DNA from: Sandarakinorhabdus sp. AAP62
Lineage (GTDB): Bacteria > Pseudomonadota > Alphaproteobacteria > Sphingomonadales > Sphingomonadaceae
NCBI RefSeq assembly: GCF_000331225.1
Contig: NZ_ANFY01000003.1
Location: 62,001-126,000, forward strand
Direction of reading: 5' to 3'
DNA: 64,000 nucleotides
Part shown: positions 51,251 to 59,774 of the stretch, one piece after another
Layout: each line of letters opens with the position of its first letter
Position numbering within the stretch: position 1 is the first letter of the stretch
The notes under the pieces: model-generated
Told to the model about the DNA's origin: nothing
The model's input: the letters and a program-made list of their open reading frames with translations, nothing else
The model's database searches: none
Made by a program: the position numbers and the translations under genes

Positions 51251-52771
51251 ATGGACGCTCACACCTTGGCCCGCCCCGCCCCCGAAGGCGCGATTGCCGA
51301 TGTGGATGTGCTGGTGATTGGCGCCGGCATTTCCGGGCTCTCGGCGGCCTGGCACCTGCAGCAGCGCCTGCCGCACAAGCGCTTCCTGGTGCTCGAACGT
51401 GAGGCCAGTTACGGCGGCACCTGGCTCACCCACAAATTTCCCGGCATCCGGTCCGACAGCGATCTCTACACCTTCGGCTTTGGCTTCAAGCCATGGGTGG
51501 GGCCGCCGATCGCCACGGCCGCCGAGATTCAGTCCTATCTGGGCGAGATGATCGAGGAGAACGACCTCGATCGCCATATCCGCTACAACCACAGTATCGA
51601 AACCGCCGATTGGGACAGCGCGACAGCGCGCTGGACGGTTACCGCCGCCCTGCCAGACGGCACGCGCCGCCTGTTTCGCGCGCCATTCCTGTGGATGGCG
51701 CAGGGCTATTATCGCCATCATCAGGGCTATTGGCCAGACTATCCGGGCATGGCCGATTTCCAGGGCCCGATCCTTCACACCGAAGAATGGGATGCAGCCA
51801 CCGATTACACCGGCAAGCGGGTCGTGCTGATCGGATCGGGCGCGACGGCGGCTACCGTGGTGCCGGCCATGGCCGAAAAGGCCGCGCATATCACCATGAT
51901 ACAGCGCAGCCCGACCTATTTCATGCCCGGCCGCAACGAGAATGAACTGGCCGAACTGCTGCGCCCGATCGGGGTGGACGAAGCCACCATTCACGACATC
52001 GTGCGCAAGAAGATCATCCATGATCAGCACCAGATCGTGCAGCAATGCCGTGCAGCGCCCGATGCCGTGGCCGCCGAACTGCTGGCCGGGGTGCAGGCGC
52101 TGCTGCCCGAAGGTTATGACATGCGCCACTTCACGCCCAGCTATCGCCCGTGGCGGCAACGGCTGGCGTTTGTGCCCGATGGCGATCTGTTTGCCGGCAT
52201 CCGCGCCGGCAAGGCGGATGTCGTCACCGGCACGATATCGCGCTTCACGCCCGATGGGGTGGAGATGGCAGATGGCACGCAGGTCCCCGCCGACATGATC
52301 GTGCTTGCCACCGGCTTCAACCTGTGTGTGTTCGGCGACATCGCCTTCAGCATCGACGGCAAGCCACTGGACATGGGCGACACGGTCACCTGGCGCGGCA
52401 TGATGTTCACCGGCGTGCCCAATCTGGTGTGGGTGTTCGGCTATTTCCGGGCGAGCTGGACGCTGCGATCCGACATGATCTCGGAATTCACCTGCCGGCT
52501 GCTGCAGCACATGGACGAAAAAGGCGTCGACAAGGTCGAGGTGGTGCTGCCACCCGCCCTTGTCGACAGCCCGCGCGGCCTGTGGGTCGATCCGGAGGAT
52601 TTCAACCCCGGCTATCTCGCTCGCGGCCAGCACCTGTTGCCGAAAACCGCGCCCGGCCCGGAATGGCGCCATACCCAGGATTATTGGCGCGAAAAGGATG
52701 AAATCCCGCGGGTGGACCTCGATGGACCGGCCTTCCGCTATGCCAGAACCAGGCTGGGTGTGACCACCTGA
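51251..52771 (+). CDS. Flavin-containing monooxygenase, Baeyer-Villiger type
   Basis: 506 residues from the ATG at 51251 behind GGAAGGATC. There is a FAD-binding GAGISG (residues 24-29), a second NADPH-binding GSGATA (in RVVLIGSGATAATVVPAM), and between them the Baeyer-Villiger fingerprint FxGxxxHxxxWD, here FQGPILHTEEWDAATDY. The LATGFNL motif near 355 completes the pattern. It oxidises ketones to esters or lactones, or hetero-atoms; the substrate is unknown. It lies 89 bp before the nitronate monooxygenase-like gene on the same strand. Confidence 0.92.
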   Translation: MDAHTLARPAPEGAIADVDVLVIGAGISGLSAAWHLQQRLPHKRFLVLEREASYGGTWLTHKFPGIRSDSDLYTFGFGFKPWVGPPIATAAEIQSYLGEMIEENDLDRHIRYNHSIETADWDSATARWTVTAALPDGTRRLFRAPFLWMAQGYYRHHQGYWPDYPGMADFQGPILHTEEWDAATDYTGKRVVLIGSGATAATVVPAMAEKAAHITMIQRSPTYFMPGRNENELAELLRPIGVDEATIHDIVRKKIIHDQHQIVQQCRAAPDAVAAELLAGVQALLPEGYDMRHFTPSYRPWRQRLAFVPDGDLFAGIRAGKADVVTGTISRFTPDGVEMADGTQVPADMIVLATGFNLCVFGDIAFSIDGKPLDMGDTVTWRGMMFTGVPNLVWVFGYFRASWTLRSDMISEFTCRLLQHMDEKGVDKVEVVLPPALVDSPRGLWVDPEDFNPGYLARGQHLLPKTAPGPEWRHTQDYWREKDEIPRVDLDGPAFRYARTRLGVTT

Positions 52772-52860
52772 GACAACAGCACGGCTTGCACACTGCCACA
52801 TCTTTGCCGCAAGAGAGCGGTGGCCGGAGGATGGGTCCGGCCGTGACAGAACGGAAAACG

Positions 52861-54279
52861 ATGCTTTCTGGTGTGAAATCGCTGGTGATGGGTGGCCGCG
52901 AAGTGTGGCCACTGGTGGAAGGCGGCAAGGGTGTCTCCGCCACCAACCACGCCTCTTCGGGGGCGTGGGCGCTGGCCGGCGGGGTGGGCACGGTTTCGGC
53001 CGTCAACGCCGACAGCTATGATGCCGAAGGCCAGATCATCCCGCAGATCTATCGCGCCGCCACCCGCCGCGATCGTCATGAAGAGCTGGTGCATTATGCC
53101 ATCGAGGGCGGCGTCGCCCAGGTGCAGCGCGCCCATGACATCGCAGCATCGGAACTGAAGCGCGGCATCGGCGCCATCAATATCAACGTTCTGTGGGAGA
53201 TGGGCGGCGCCCAGCGCGTGCTGCAAGGCGTGCTGGAACGCACCAAGGGCCTGGTCAACGGCGTCACCTGCGGCGCCGGCATGCCCTACAAGCTCTCCGA
53301 AATCGCGGCGCAGCACGGCGTTTACTATTATCCGATCATCAGTTCCGCCCGCGCCTTCCGGGCGCTGTGGAAGCGCGCCTATTCCAAGGCCGCCGAATGG
53401 CTGGGCGCGGTGGTCTATGAAGATCCGTGGCTGGCCGGTGGCCACAACGGACTTTCCAACGCCGAAGACCCGCGCGCGCCGCAAGACCCATACCCCCGCG
53501 TCGCCGAACTGCGCGCCACCATGCGTGAACTTGGGGTGCCCGAATCCGTGCCGATCATCATGGCCGGCGGCGTCTGGCGGCTCGACGAATGGGCCAACTG
53601 GCTCGACAATCCCGAACTCGGCCAGATCGTCTTCCAGTTCGGCACAAGGCCTTTGCTCACCCAGGAAAGCCCGATTCCCGACAGCTGGAAACAACGCCTG
53701 TTCGACCTTGAAAAGGGCGACATCCTGCTCCACAAATTCTCGCCGACCGGTTTCTACTCCTCGGCAATCCGCAACCCCTTCCTGCGCGCGCTCGAAGCCC
53801 GCAGCGAGCGCCAGGTGGCCTTCTCCACCGCTGCCACTGGCGATCACCAGTTCGCGCTGGATGTTGGCGTCGGCTCCAAACGCTATTTCGTCACCCGCGA
53901 TGATCTCAATCGCGCCCGCGAATGGCACGGCGCCGGCTTTACCGAAGCGCTGAAAACGCCGGACAACACATTGGTGTTCGTCACCCCCGCCGAACGCGGC
54001 ACCATCCGCAAGGATCAGGCCGATTGCATGGGCTGCCTGTCCCACTGCGGCTTCTCGGCCTGGGCGGACAATGAAGGCAACAGCACCGGGCGTCTGGCGG
54101 ATCCCCGCAGCTTCTGCATCCAGAAGACCCTGCAGGACATCGCCCACGGCGGCGAACCCGACGCCAATCTCGCCTTCGCCGGCCACAGCGCCTACCGCTT
54201 CGCCAGCGACCCCTGGTATTCCAACCGCTTCATCCCGACGGTAAAGCAATTGGTGGACCGGATACTGACCGGGGCTTGA
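52861..54279 (+). CDS. Nitronate monooxygenase-like (2-nitropropane dioxygenase fold) protein
   Basis: About 472 residues from ATG 52861 (GGAAAACG before it); a GTG at 52843 is 12 nt behind GGAGG and is an alternative. The TIM-barrel FMN fold is indicated by WPLVEGGKGVSATNHASSGAWALAGGVGTVSA, VNGVTCGAGMPYKLSEIA, EAG-like AVVYEDPWLAGGHNG, PIIMAGGVWRLDEW and IVFQFGTRPLLTQES. It is longer than typical enzymes and has an extra C-terminal part with a cysteine cluster (CMGCLSHC, residues 389, 392 and 396, then another Cys in SFCIQK). Substrate and cluster are unknown. Confidence 0.85.
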   Translation: MLSGVKSLVMGGREVWPLVEGGKGVSATNHASSGAWALAGGVGTVSAVNADSYDAEGQIIPQIYRAATRRDRHEELVHYAIEGGVAQVQRAHDIAASELKRGIGAININVLWEMGGAQRVLQGVLERTKGLVNGVTCGAGMPYKLSEIAAQHGVYYYPIISSARAFRALWKRAYSKAAEWLGAVVYEDPWLAGGHNGLSNAEDPRAPQDPYPRVAELRATMRELGVPESVPIIMAGGVWRLDEWANWLDNPELGQIVFQFGTRPLLTQESPIPDSWKQRLFDLEKGDILLHKFSPTGFYSSAIRNPFLRALEARSERQVAFSTAATGDHQFALDVGVGSKRYFVTRDDLNRAREWHGAGFTEALKTPDNTLVFVTPAERGTIRKDQADCMGCLSHCGFSAWADNEGNSTGRLADPRSFCIQKTLQDIAHGGEPDANLAFAGHSAYRFASDPWYSNRFIPTVKQLVDRILTGA

Positions 54280-54296
54280 GTTTTCAGGACAAGAGG

Positions 54297-54528
54297 GCCT
54301 CCGGCGGGCAGGGACACAGTCCCTGCACCCGTTTGTTTTTGGGCAACCCATCTCCGCGAAGCAATTGTCATGCTGGCGCAGGCCAGCATCCACCGTGTCC
54401 TCGTGGGCAAGAACACAAGTTCATGCACCATATTGGATGCTGGCCTGCGCCAGCATGACATGGTTTCATTGGAAAGAACCAATCGAAAACAAACGGGTGC
54501 AGGGTCTCAGGCCCTGCCCGCCGGAGGC
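54297..54528. repeat. Composite element 2: REP-A / REP-B pair / REP-A
   Basis: REP-A arms at 54297-54337 (tail CACCCGTTTGTTTTTGGG) and about 54488-54528 (inverted) enclose REP-B units at 54368-54392 and 54434-54458 (41-nt loop). It fills the convergent gap: the left arm starts 17 nt after the nitronate monooxygenase-like stop and the right arm 5 nt after the DUF1223 stop. Confidence 0.92.
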
Positions 54529-54533
54529 ATTCT

Positions 54534-55211
54534 TCACTTCAACTTCAGCGCCGCCAGCACCGGACCACCGCCCGGCCGCTGCACCAGAACCGCCTCTGAC
54601 AGCCCGGCCACGGGCGCTGGCCGGGCAAAGCCGGCTGCGCTGCCGGACCACGCCCCAAGGCGCACCAGACCGGTCACCACATTGCGGTGCGGCAGGGTGC
54701 GGCCGCCGTTTTCGCCGGCCTTGATCGGCACCTGCACGATATTGGGGTTATAGCGCACCAGCCAGACATCGCCGACACCTTTGCCGGCCGCGACCTCGAT
54801 GCGCGAAGTGGTGGCGGAAACGGCCGGGCCGCCCGTGCCGCGATCTCCGGCCTTCACCGCCTGCGCCAGTTCGGCGGCGCGCACGCCGGTCACGTCCACG
54901 CGGCCGTTGATGATGGTCTGCGGCGTCCACACATTGTCGTGGCGCAGTCCATCGCGATAATCATATTGGCGGCGGGTGAATTCCGGCTTGGCGAACCGGT
55001 CCTTCCAGCCGAGCTGATCCCAATAGGTCACGCCAAAGCTGAGTACGAGCAGATCGGGCCGATCCGCCAGCGCCATCACATTGGCGTTGGCAGGCGGGCA
55101 GGACGAACAGCCCTGGCTCTGGAACAATTCGATCACGGTGGGATGCGCGGCATCGGCGGCGAGTGCCGGAGCGGCAAGACTGGCGGCGAGGGCAAGCAGG
55201 GCAAGACGCAT
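54534..55211 (-). CDS. DUF1223 secreted thioredoxin-like protein
   Basis: 225 residues. Signal peptide MRLALLALAASLAAPALAA, followed by the DUF1223 opening VIELFQSQGCSSCPPANANVMALA with a CxxC pair (residues 35-38) in a thioredoxin-like position, then VLSFGVTYWDQLGWKDRFAKPEFTRRQYDY and TPQTIINGRVDVTG. The family is common in alphaproteobacteria; a periplasmic redox role is plausible but unproven. It is isolated, with composite repeats on both sides. Confidence 0.9.
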   Translation of the reverse strand: MRLALLALAASLAAPALAADAAHPTVIELFQSQGCSSCPPANANVMALADRPDLLVLSFGVTYWDQLGWKDRFAKPEFTRRQYDYRDGLRHDNVWTPQTIINGRVDVTGVRAAELAQAVKAGDRGTGGPAVSATTSRIEVAAGKGVGDVWLVRYNPNIVQVPIKAGENGGRTLPHRNVVTGLVRLGAWSGSAAGFARPAPVAGLSEAVLVQRPGGGPVLAALKLK

Positions 55212-55279
55212 GGGTGCTACTCCTTCTGCTGGCCAGTTCGCGCCGCGAGCGCTGGATGTTGCAGAGGAGAAGGCAGAAT

Positions 55280-55516
55280 GCCTCCGGCGGGCAGGGTCGC
55301 AGACCCTGCACCCGTTTGTTTTGGTTTGGTCCTGCCGCAATAAGGCCGTGTCATGCTGGCGCAGGCCAGCATCCATTGTCGTGCATGAACCTATGCTCTT
55401 GCCCGTTGCGGCAGGGTGGATGCTGGCCTGCGCCAGCATGACGAGATCACCTGATGAACAAGGGCCGCCCCAAAACAAAAGTGGGTGCAGGGCCTCAGGC
55501 CCTGCCTGCCGGAGGC
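55280..55516. repeat. Composite element 3: REP-A / REP-B pair / REP-A
   Basis: REP-A arms at 55280-55320 and 55477-55516 (inverted) enclose REP-B units at 55351-55375 and 55417-55441 (41-nt loop). The right arm starts 7 nt after the stop of the MDR gene. The left arm does not follow a stop but lies about 70 bp upstream of the DUF1223 start. The element fills most of a 312-bp gene-free stretch. Confidence 0.92.
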
Positions 55517-55523
55517 GTCTTCC

Positions 55524-56531
55524 TCAAATATCCACGCAGATCTTGCCGAAATGCTTGCCGCTCTCCTGGTGACGGAAGGCTGCGCCCAGCTCAGCCAGTG
55601 GGAAGTGCGAATCGATCAGCGGGCGGAGGCCGTTCTGGTTGATCGCCCGGATCATGTCCTGTTGCTGGCGGCGGGTGCCGACGGTGATGCCGATGAGGCG
55701 GATCTGCTTGGCCATCAGCTGCACGGTGGGGACGGGCCCGGCAAAGCCGGCCAGCACGCCGATCAGGCTGATGTGGCCGCCGACGGCGCAGGCGGTGATC
55801 GATTCAGGCATGGTGCCGGCGCCACCGATCTCGACGACATGATCGACGCCGCGGCCCTGGGTGAGCTTCATGGCTTCCGCGCCCCAATTGGGCGTCGATT
55901 TGTAGTTGATCAGATGATCGGCGCCCATTGCCGCCAGCCGGCCGAGCTTTTCATCGCTGCTGCTGGTGGCGATCACGGTGGCGCCCATGGCCTTGGCAAA
56001 CTGCAGCGCAAAGATGGAAACGCCGCCAGTGCCCTGTACCAGCACGACATCGCCGGCCTTCAGATTGCCTTCCGGCACCAGGGCGCGCCAGGCGGTGAGG
56101 CCGGCGCAGGTGAGGGTGGCGGCTTCGGCGTGGCTGTAGCCGAACGGCGCGTGGGTGAAGCTGGTGGCGGGCGCAACGACCTCTTCCAAGGCATAGCCAT
56201 CGGCGCCATCGCCCGGCACGCCGGCAAAGCCGGCCATGTTGGGTTTGCCATCGAGCCAGGTCGGGAAGAAGGTGGAGACGACCATATCACCCGGACGAAA
56301 TTCGCTGACACCCTCGCCCACCGCCAGCACCTCGCCGGCACCGTCGCTCATCGGGATGCGGCCGTCCGGCGTCGGGATGCCGCCGACGACGACGATATAA
56401 TCATGGTAGTTCAGGCTCGACGCCCGGATGCGCACCTTGATTTGGCCGGGGCCGGGGTTGCCGGGCTCGGCCATGTCTTCATGGCGCAGATTGTCGATGC
56501 CGGCGGGGTGGCGGAGACGGATGGCTTTCAT
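55524..56531 (-). CDS. Zinc-independent MDR (quinone-reductase-like) oxidoreductase
   Basis: A 335-residue medium-chain dehydrogenase. The start at 56531 follows GGGAG by about 9 nt. Landmarks are SSLNYHDYIVVVGGIPTPDGRIPMSDGAGEV (where the catalytic-zinc Cys of alcohol dehydrogenases is replaced by Asn/Tyr), the NAD(P) motif VLVQGTGGVSIFALQFAKAMG and IGGAGTMPES. No structural four-Cys lobe is present. It probably reduces enones or quinones with NADPH; the substrate is unknown. Confidence 0.9.
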   Translation of the reverse strand: MKAIRLRHPAGIDNLRHEDMAEPGNPGPGQIKVRIRASSLNYHDYIVVVGGIPTPDGRIPMSDGAGEVLAVGEGVSEFRPGDMVVSTFFPTWLDGKPNMAGFAGVPGDGADGYALEEVVAPATSFTHAPFGYSHAEAATLTCAGLTAWRALVPEGNLKAGDVVLVQGTGGVSIFALQFAKAMGATVIATSSSDEKLGRLAAMGADHLINYKSTPNWGAEAMKLTQGRGVDHVVEIGGAGTMPESITACAVGGHISLIGVLAGFAGPVPTVQLMAKQIRLIGITVGTRRQQQDMIRAINQNGLRPLIDSHFPLAELGAAFRHQESGKHFGKICVDI

Positions 56532-56583
56532 GGTGGTGGCTCCCTTGGTTATAGGCAGCCTAGACCGGGATAGGGCGCTTGCT

Positions 56584-56617
56584 CCCCTCCTCTTCAGGGG
56601 AGGGGTCGGGGGAGGGG
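56584..56617. repeat. Half copy of the C/G-rich repeat family
   Basis: CTCCCCTCCTCTTCAGGGGA followed by GGGGTCGGGGGAGGGG. It matches one arm of the inverted repeat at 39557-39645 and forms its own hairpin (CCCCTC/GAGGGG). Confidence 0.7.
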
Positions 56618-56749
56618 CACGGCCGGCGGCAAAGCCGCCGAGTCCGTGGGGAGTGAAGAAAGACAGAAGAGAAAGTGCGTGGCAGAGCCACGCCGTCGAA
56701 GCTGTTCTGCCGGGCGAAGGCCCGTCAGCCAGCCCGGCCGGCATGCGGC

Positions 56750-56786
56750 GAGGCTTCAGCTATCGCTGCGCGATAGCTGAAGCCTC
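56750..56786. terminator. Perfect 16-bp hairpin after the 2-hydroxyacid dehydrogenase gene
   Basis: GAGGCTTCAGCTATCG and its exact complement enclose the loop CTGCG, ending one base from the stop of the minus-strand gene. There is no U-tract, so it would act as a strong 3'-end structure or a Rho-dependent or processed end rather than a classical terminator. Confidence 0.6.
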
Positions 56787-56787
56787 C

Positions 56788-57783
56788 TCATGCCCATCCC
56801 TCCAAAACAATATCCGGCGGCCGGTGCCCATCCACCCACACGCGGATATTGGCGATCACCTTCTCGCCCATCGCCTGGCGGCCTTCAAAGGTGGCGCTGC
56901 CCATGTGCGGCAGCAGTACCACGTTGGTCATCGCCAGCAGGCGGGCATCGATGGCCGGTTCATGCTCGAACACGTCCAGACCGGCACCGGCGATCTGGCC
57001 GGCGGCCAGCGCTTCGCACAGCGCGTTTTCGTCCACGATCTCGCCGCGCGCCGCGTTGATCAGATAGGCGCTCTTCTGCATCAGGCCGAAGCGGTGGGCG
57101 TCGATCAGGTGGTGGGTATCAGGCGTGTGCGGGCAGTTGATGGTGATGATGTCCACCCGCGCCAGCATGGCATCCAGATCGGCCCACCAGGTTGCTTCCA
57201 TTTCCGCTTCCACGCTGGCGGGCAGGCGGTGGCGGTTGTGGTAATGTACGGTCAGGCCAAAGGCGCGGGCGCGGCGGGCGACGGCGCTGCCGATGCGGCC
57301 CATGCCGATGATGCCCAGCCGCTTGCCGGTGATGCGGTGGCCCAGCATGCCGGTGGGCGACCAGCCGGCCCATTCGCCGGCGCGCACCAGTTTTTCACCG
57401 GCGCCCAGCCGGCGCGGCACCGCCAGGATCAGCGCCATCACCATGTCGGCGGTGTCGTCGGTCAGCACGCCGGGCGTGTTGGTCACTGTCACCTTGGCGG
57501 CGTGGGCGGCATGCAGATCGATATGATCGACCCCCACACCGAAATTGGCGCACAATTTCAGCCGTCCCGCTTCGGCTGCGGCCGCAAACACCGCGGCATC
57601 GACATGATCGGTCACGGTCGGCACCAGCACGTCGCAACGGCGGGCGGCGTCGCACAGCAGGTCGTGTGTCAGCGCCGTGTCGGTCAGGTTCAGCTCGACA
57701 TCAAAGAGTTCGGCCATCCGGGTTTCCACCGCCTGCGGCAGGCGGCGGGTGACGATGACCTTGGGGCGGGGCTTGTTGGGCAT
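56788..57783 (-). CDS. D-2-hydroxyacid dehydrogenase (glyoxylate/hydroxypyruvate reductase type)
   Basis: 331 residues. NAD(P) Rossmann motif LGIIGMGRIGSAVARRA (about residues 156-172), CANFGVGVDHIDL, the catalytic Arg in LINAARGEIVDE, Glu in AGAGLDVFEHEPAID and His in VVLLPHMGSATFEGR. The order and the GVGVDHIDL segment fit D-glycerate dehydrogenase. It would reduce hydroxypyruvate or glyoxylate in the cytoplasm. Confidence 0.92.
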   Translation of the reverse strand: MPNKPRPKVIVTRRLPQAVETRMAELFDVELNLTDTALTHDLLCDAARRCDVLVPTVTDHVDAAVFAAAAEAGRLKLCANFGVGVDHIDLHAAHAAKVTVTNTPGVLTDDTADMVMALILAVPRRLGAGEKLVRAGEWAGWSPTGMLGHRITGKRLGIIGMGRIGSAVARRARAFGLTVHYHNRHRLPASVEAEMEATWWADLDAMLARVDIITINCPHTPDTHHLIDAHRFGLMQKSAYLINAARGEIVDENALCEALAAGQIAGAGLDVFEHEPAIDARLLAMTNVVLLPHMGSATFEGRQAMGEKVIANIRVWVDGHRPPDIVLEGWA

Positions 57784-57861
57784 GGCTCGGGTCCGAAATC
57801 AGCAACGATTGAACGCGGCAAGGCTTGCGCGGCAACGGCCAAGCGGTCAAGAGGAAGGCCC

Positions 57862-58365
57862 ATGAAGAAACTGCTGATGCGCCTGCCCCTGCTGCTGGTT
57901 GCTGCTCTGGCCGTGCCCGCCGGGGCTGCCGAATTTGCCGACGGCACCACCGATTTGCCGAAGCCGCGCTTTGTTTCGATCAAGGGCGGCAGCGCCATGA
58001 TGCGCTCCGGCCCGGGCGAACGCTTCCCCATCCTGTGGGAATACAAGCGCGTTGGCCTGCCGATGGAAATCCTCAAGGAATATGAGATCTGGCGACAGGT
58101 GCGCGATCCGGATGGCACCATTGGCTGGATGAACAAGGCGCTGCTCACCGGGCGGCGCACCGGCATCGTGCGCGATCAGCAGCGCCTGCTCTATGTCGCG
58201 CCCGACATGAAGAGTCGCATCGCCTGGCGGATCGCACCGGGCGCGGTGGTGAACATCACCTTGTGTGAAGATATCTGGTGCCGGGTGAGCAAGGACGGCA
58301 AATCCGGTTACATCCTGCGCGGCCAGATGTGGGGCACCTACGCCCGCGAGAAGATCGAAGGTTAA
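57862..58365 (+). CDS. Secreted bacterial SH3-like domain protein
   Basis: 167 residues from the ATG at 57862 after GAGGAAGG. Signal peptide MKKLLMRLPLLLVAALAVPAGA, then SH3b-like strands: FVSIKGGSAMMRSGPGERFPILWEYKRVGLPMEILKEYEIWRQVRDPDGTIGWM and a second unit around VVNITLCEDIWCRVSKDGKSGYILRG. The ALLTGRRTGIV linker is typical of this alphaproteobacterial family, thought to act at the cell wall. Its stop overlaps that of the convergent MFS gene. Confidence 0.88.
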   Translation: MKKLLMRLPLLLVAALAVPAGAAEFADGTTDLPKPRFVSIKGGSAMMRSGPGERFPILWEYKRVGLPMEILKEYEIWRQVRDPDGTIGWMNKALLTGRRTGIVRDQQRLLYVAPDMKSRIAWRIAPGAVVNITLCEDIWCRVSKDGKSGYILRGQMWGTYAREKIEG

Positions 58366-59774
58366 CGGCGGCCGCCGCCCTTCACCAGCAACAGCAGCAG
58401 CAGGCCCACAGCCAGCAGGCCGATCACCGGAATGAAGCCCGCCGCCTGCGTGCCACCTTCGCGCGTGGCGATTTCCACCAACATCGGCCCCAGCCACATG
58501 GTGGCAGCGCCCGACAGCGCATAAAGGCCGAAATAGGCGCCCAGCCGATCAGGCGGCACCAGCCGGGTGAGCAGGGTGCGCGACGAGGCATAGGCAGCTG
58601 TGACAGTGACGGCGAGGCCGCAGCCCAGCCCCAGGAACAGCAGTTCGGGCAGGGTGGTGAACATCGGCCCATCCCACAGCGGCACGGGGGATGCGGGCTG
58701 GAACAGGATACGGTCTGGCGCCATGCCGAGCACCAGTGTCTGCACCAGGATGAGCAGCAACAGTTCCAGCATCAGGGCATGGCGCGGCCCCAGCCAGCCA
58801 TCCAGGCGCGGCGCCAGCAGCCCGCCCATCACCGCGGCACAGCTGAGCACGATGCCATAGCCCAGCATCGGCAAGGTGCCCCAGTTCATGGTGCCGGCGG
58901 CATAGACACCGCCAAACAGCAGGATCGCCGTCAGCCCATCGGTGAAGAGCATCCGCGCCAGCAGGAAGAGCAGGGGATTGGCACTGCCGCGCACATCGCG
59001 GAAGAGCCGGCCCAGATCCCTGGCACCGCCCACGAAGGCTGCGGCCAGCGAGGCAGAGGTGCGCGGCGCATCGGGCACGGCGCGAAACAGCGGGATACTG
59101 CCCACCAGCATCAGCGCGCCCACGATCGGCCCGGTGATGCGCGCCGGTTCGCCCAGGGCCTGATCAAGCCCCAGCAGCGGCGCTGTCGGCAACCACGGCC
59201 AATCCACCGTGCCCGGCAAGGCAAAGGCCAGCAGCACCAGCAGCAGCAAGCCCACGCTCATCGCATTGCCGCCGGCCAGCCCCAGCCCGCTGGCCCGCGC
59301 CACACCGCCATGGCCAGCCGCCGGCACCAGCAGCGCATTGTGCAGCGTTTCATGCGCGGCAAACAGCCACGACATGGCTGCGCCGGCAAACACCACCCAC
59401 GCGATGCCCAGCCCGTCACCTGCCCCCGCCGGCATCACCCACCACAGGCTGGTGGTGATGGCCACCATGGTCAGCATCACCAGCGCCAGCAACGGCTTGC
59501 GCGGCCCCAGCCGATCGACCATCGCGCCGAGCAGCGGCATGGTCACCATTACCGCCCAGCCGCCCCATTTGCCGCTTTGCGCCACCAGCGCCTGGCCCTG
59601 CACCGGATCGCCGACCACGGCGCGCACGAACCACGGCATGAAGATATAGATGGTGATGAGGATGACGTAAGGGTCGCGGACTGCCTGCGCCAGCGCCCAG
59701 GCTCTGGTAGCGCGCAGGGAGGCGGTAACGGGAGTGGCGGTGTCGGTGATGGCCGCGCTCCCCGAGGCTGTCAG
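58362..59774 (-). CDS. MFS permease, UMF1/Atg22-like; start codon unclear
   Basis: About 470 residues with roughly twelve hydrophobic segments, ending IPVIGLLAVGLLLLLLVKGGGRR. The segment between helices 4 and 5 (GGVARASGLGLAGGNAMSVGLLLLVLL) is typical of the UMF1 group. Helix 1 is DPYVILITIYIFMPWF, preceded by TRAWALAQAV, which looks genuine, yet the only ATG is at 59639, inside that helix. No ATG, GTG or TTG is in frame between it and the upstream gene's stop; a CTG at 59772-59774 overlaps that stop (CTGA). I give the longer form as more plausible structurally. Confidence 0.8.
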   Translation of the reverse strand: MTASGSAAITDTATPVTASLRATRAWALAQAVRDPYVILITIYIFMPWFVRAVVGDPVQGQALVAQSGKWGGWAVMVTMPLLGAMVDRLGPRKPLLALVMLTMVAITTSLWWVMPAGAGDGLGIAWVVFAGAAMSWLFAAHETLHNALLVPAAGHGGVARASGLGLAGGNAMSVGLLLLVLLAFALPGTVDWPWLPTAPLLGLDQALGEPARITGPIVGALMLVGSIPLFRAVPDAPRTSASLAAAFVGGARDLGRLFRDVRGSANPLLFLLARMLFTDGLTAILLFGGVYAAGTMNWGTLPMLGYGIVLSCAAVMGGLLAPRLDGWLGPRHALMLELLLLILVQTLVLGMAPDRILFQPASPVPLWDGPMFTTLPELLFLGLGCGLAVTVTAAYASSRTLLTRLVPPDRLGAYFGLYALSGAATMWLGPMLVEIATREGGTQAAGFIPVIGLLAVGLLLLLLVKGGGRR

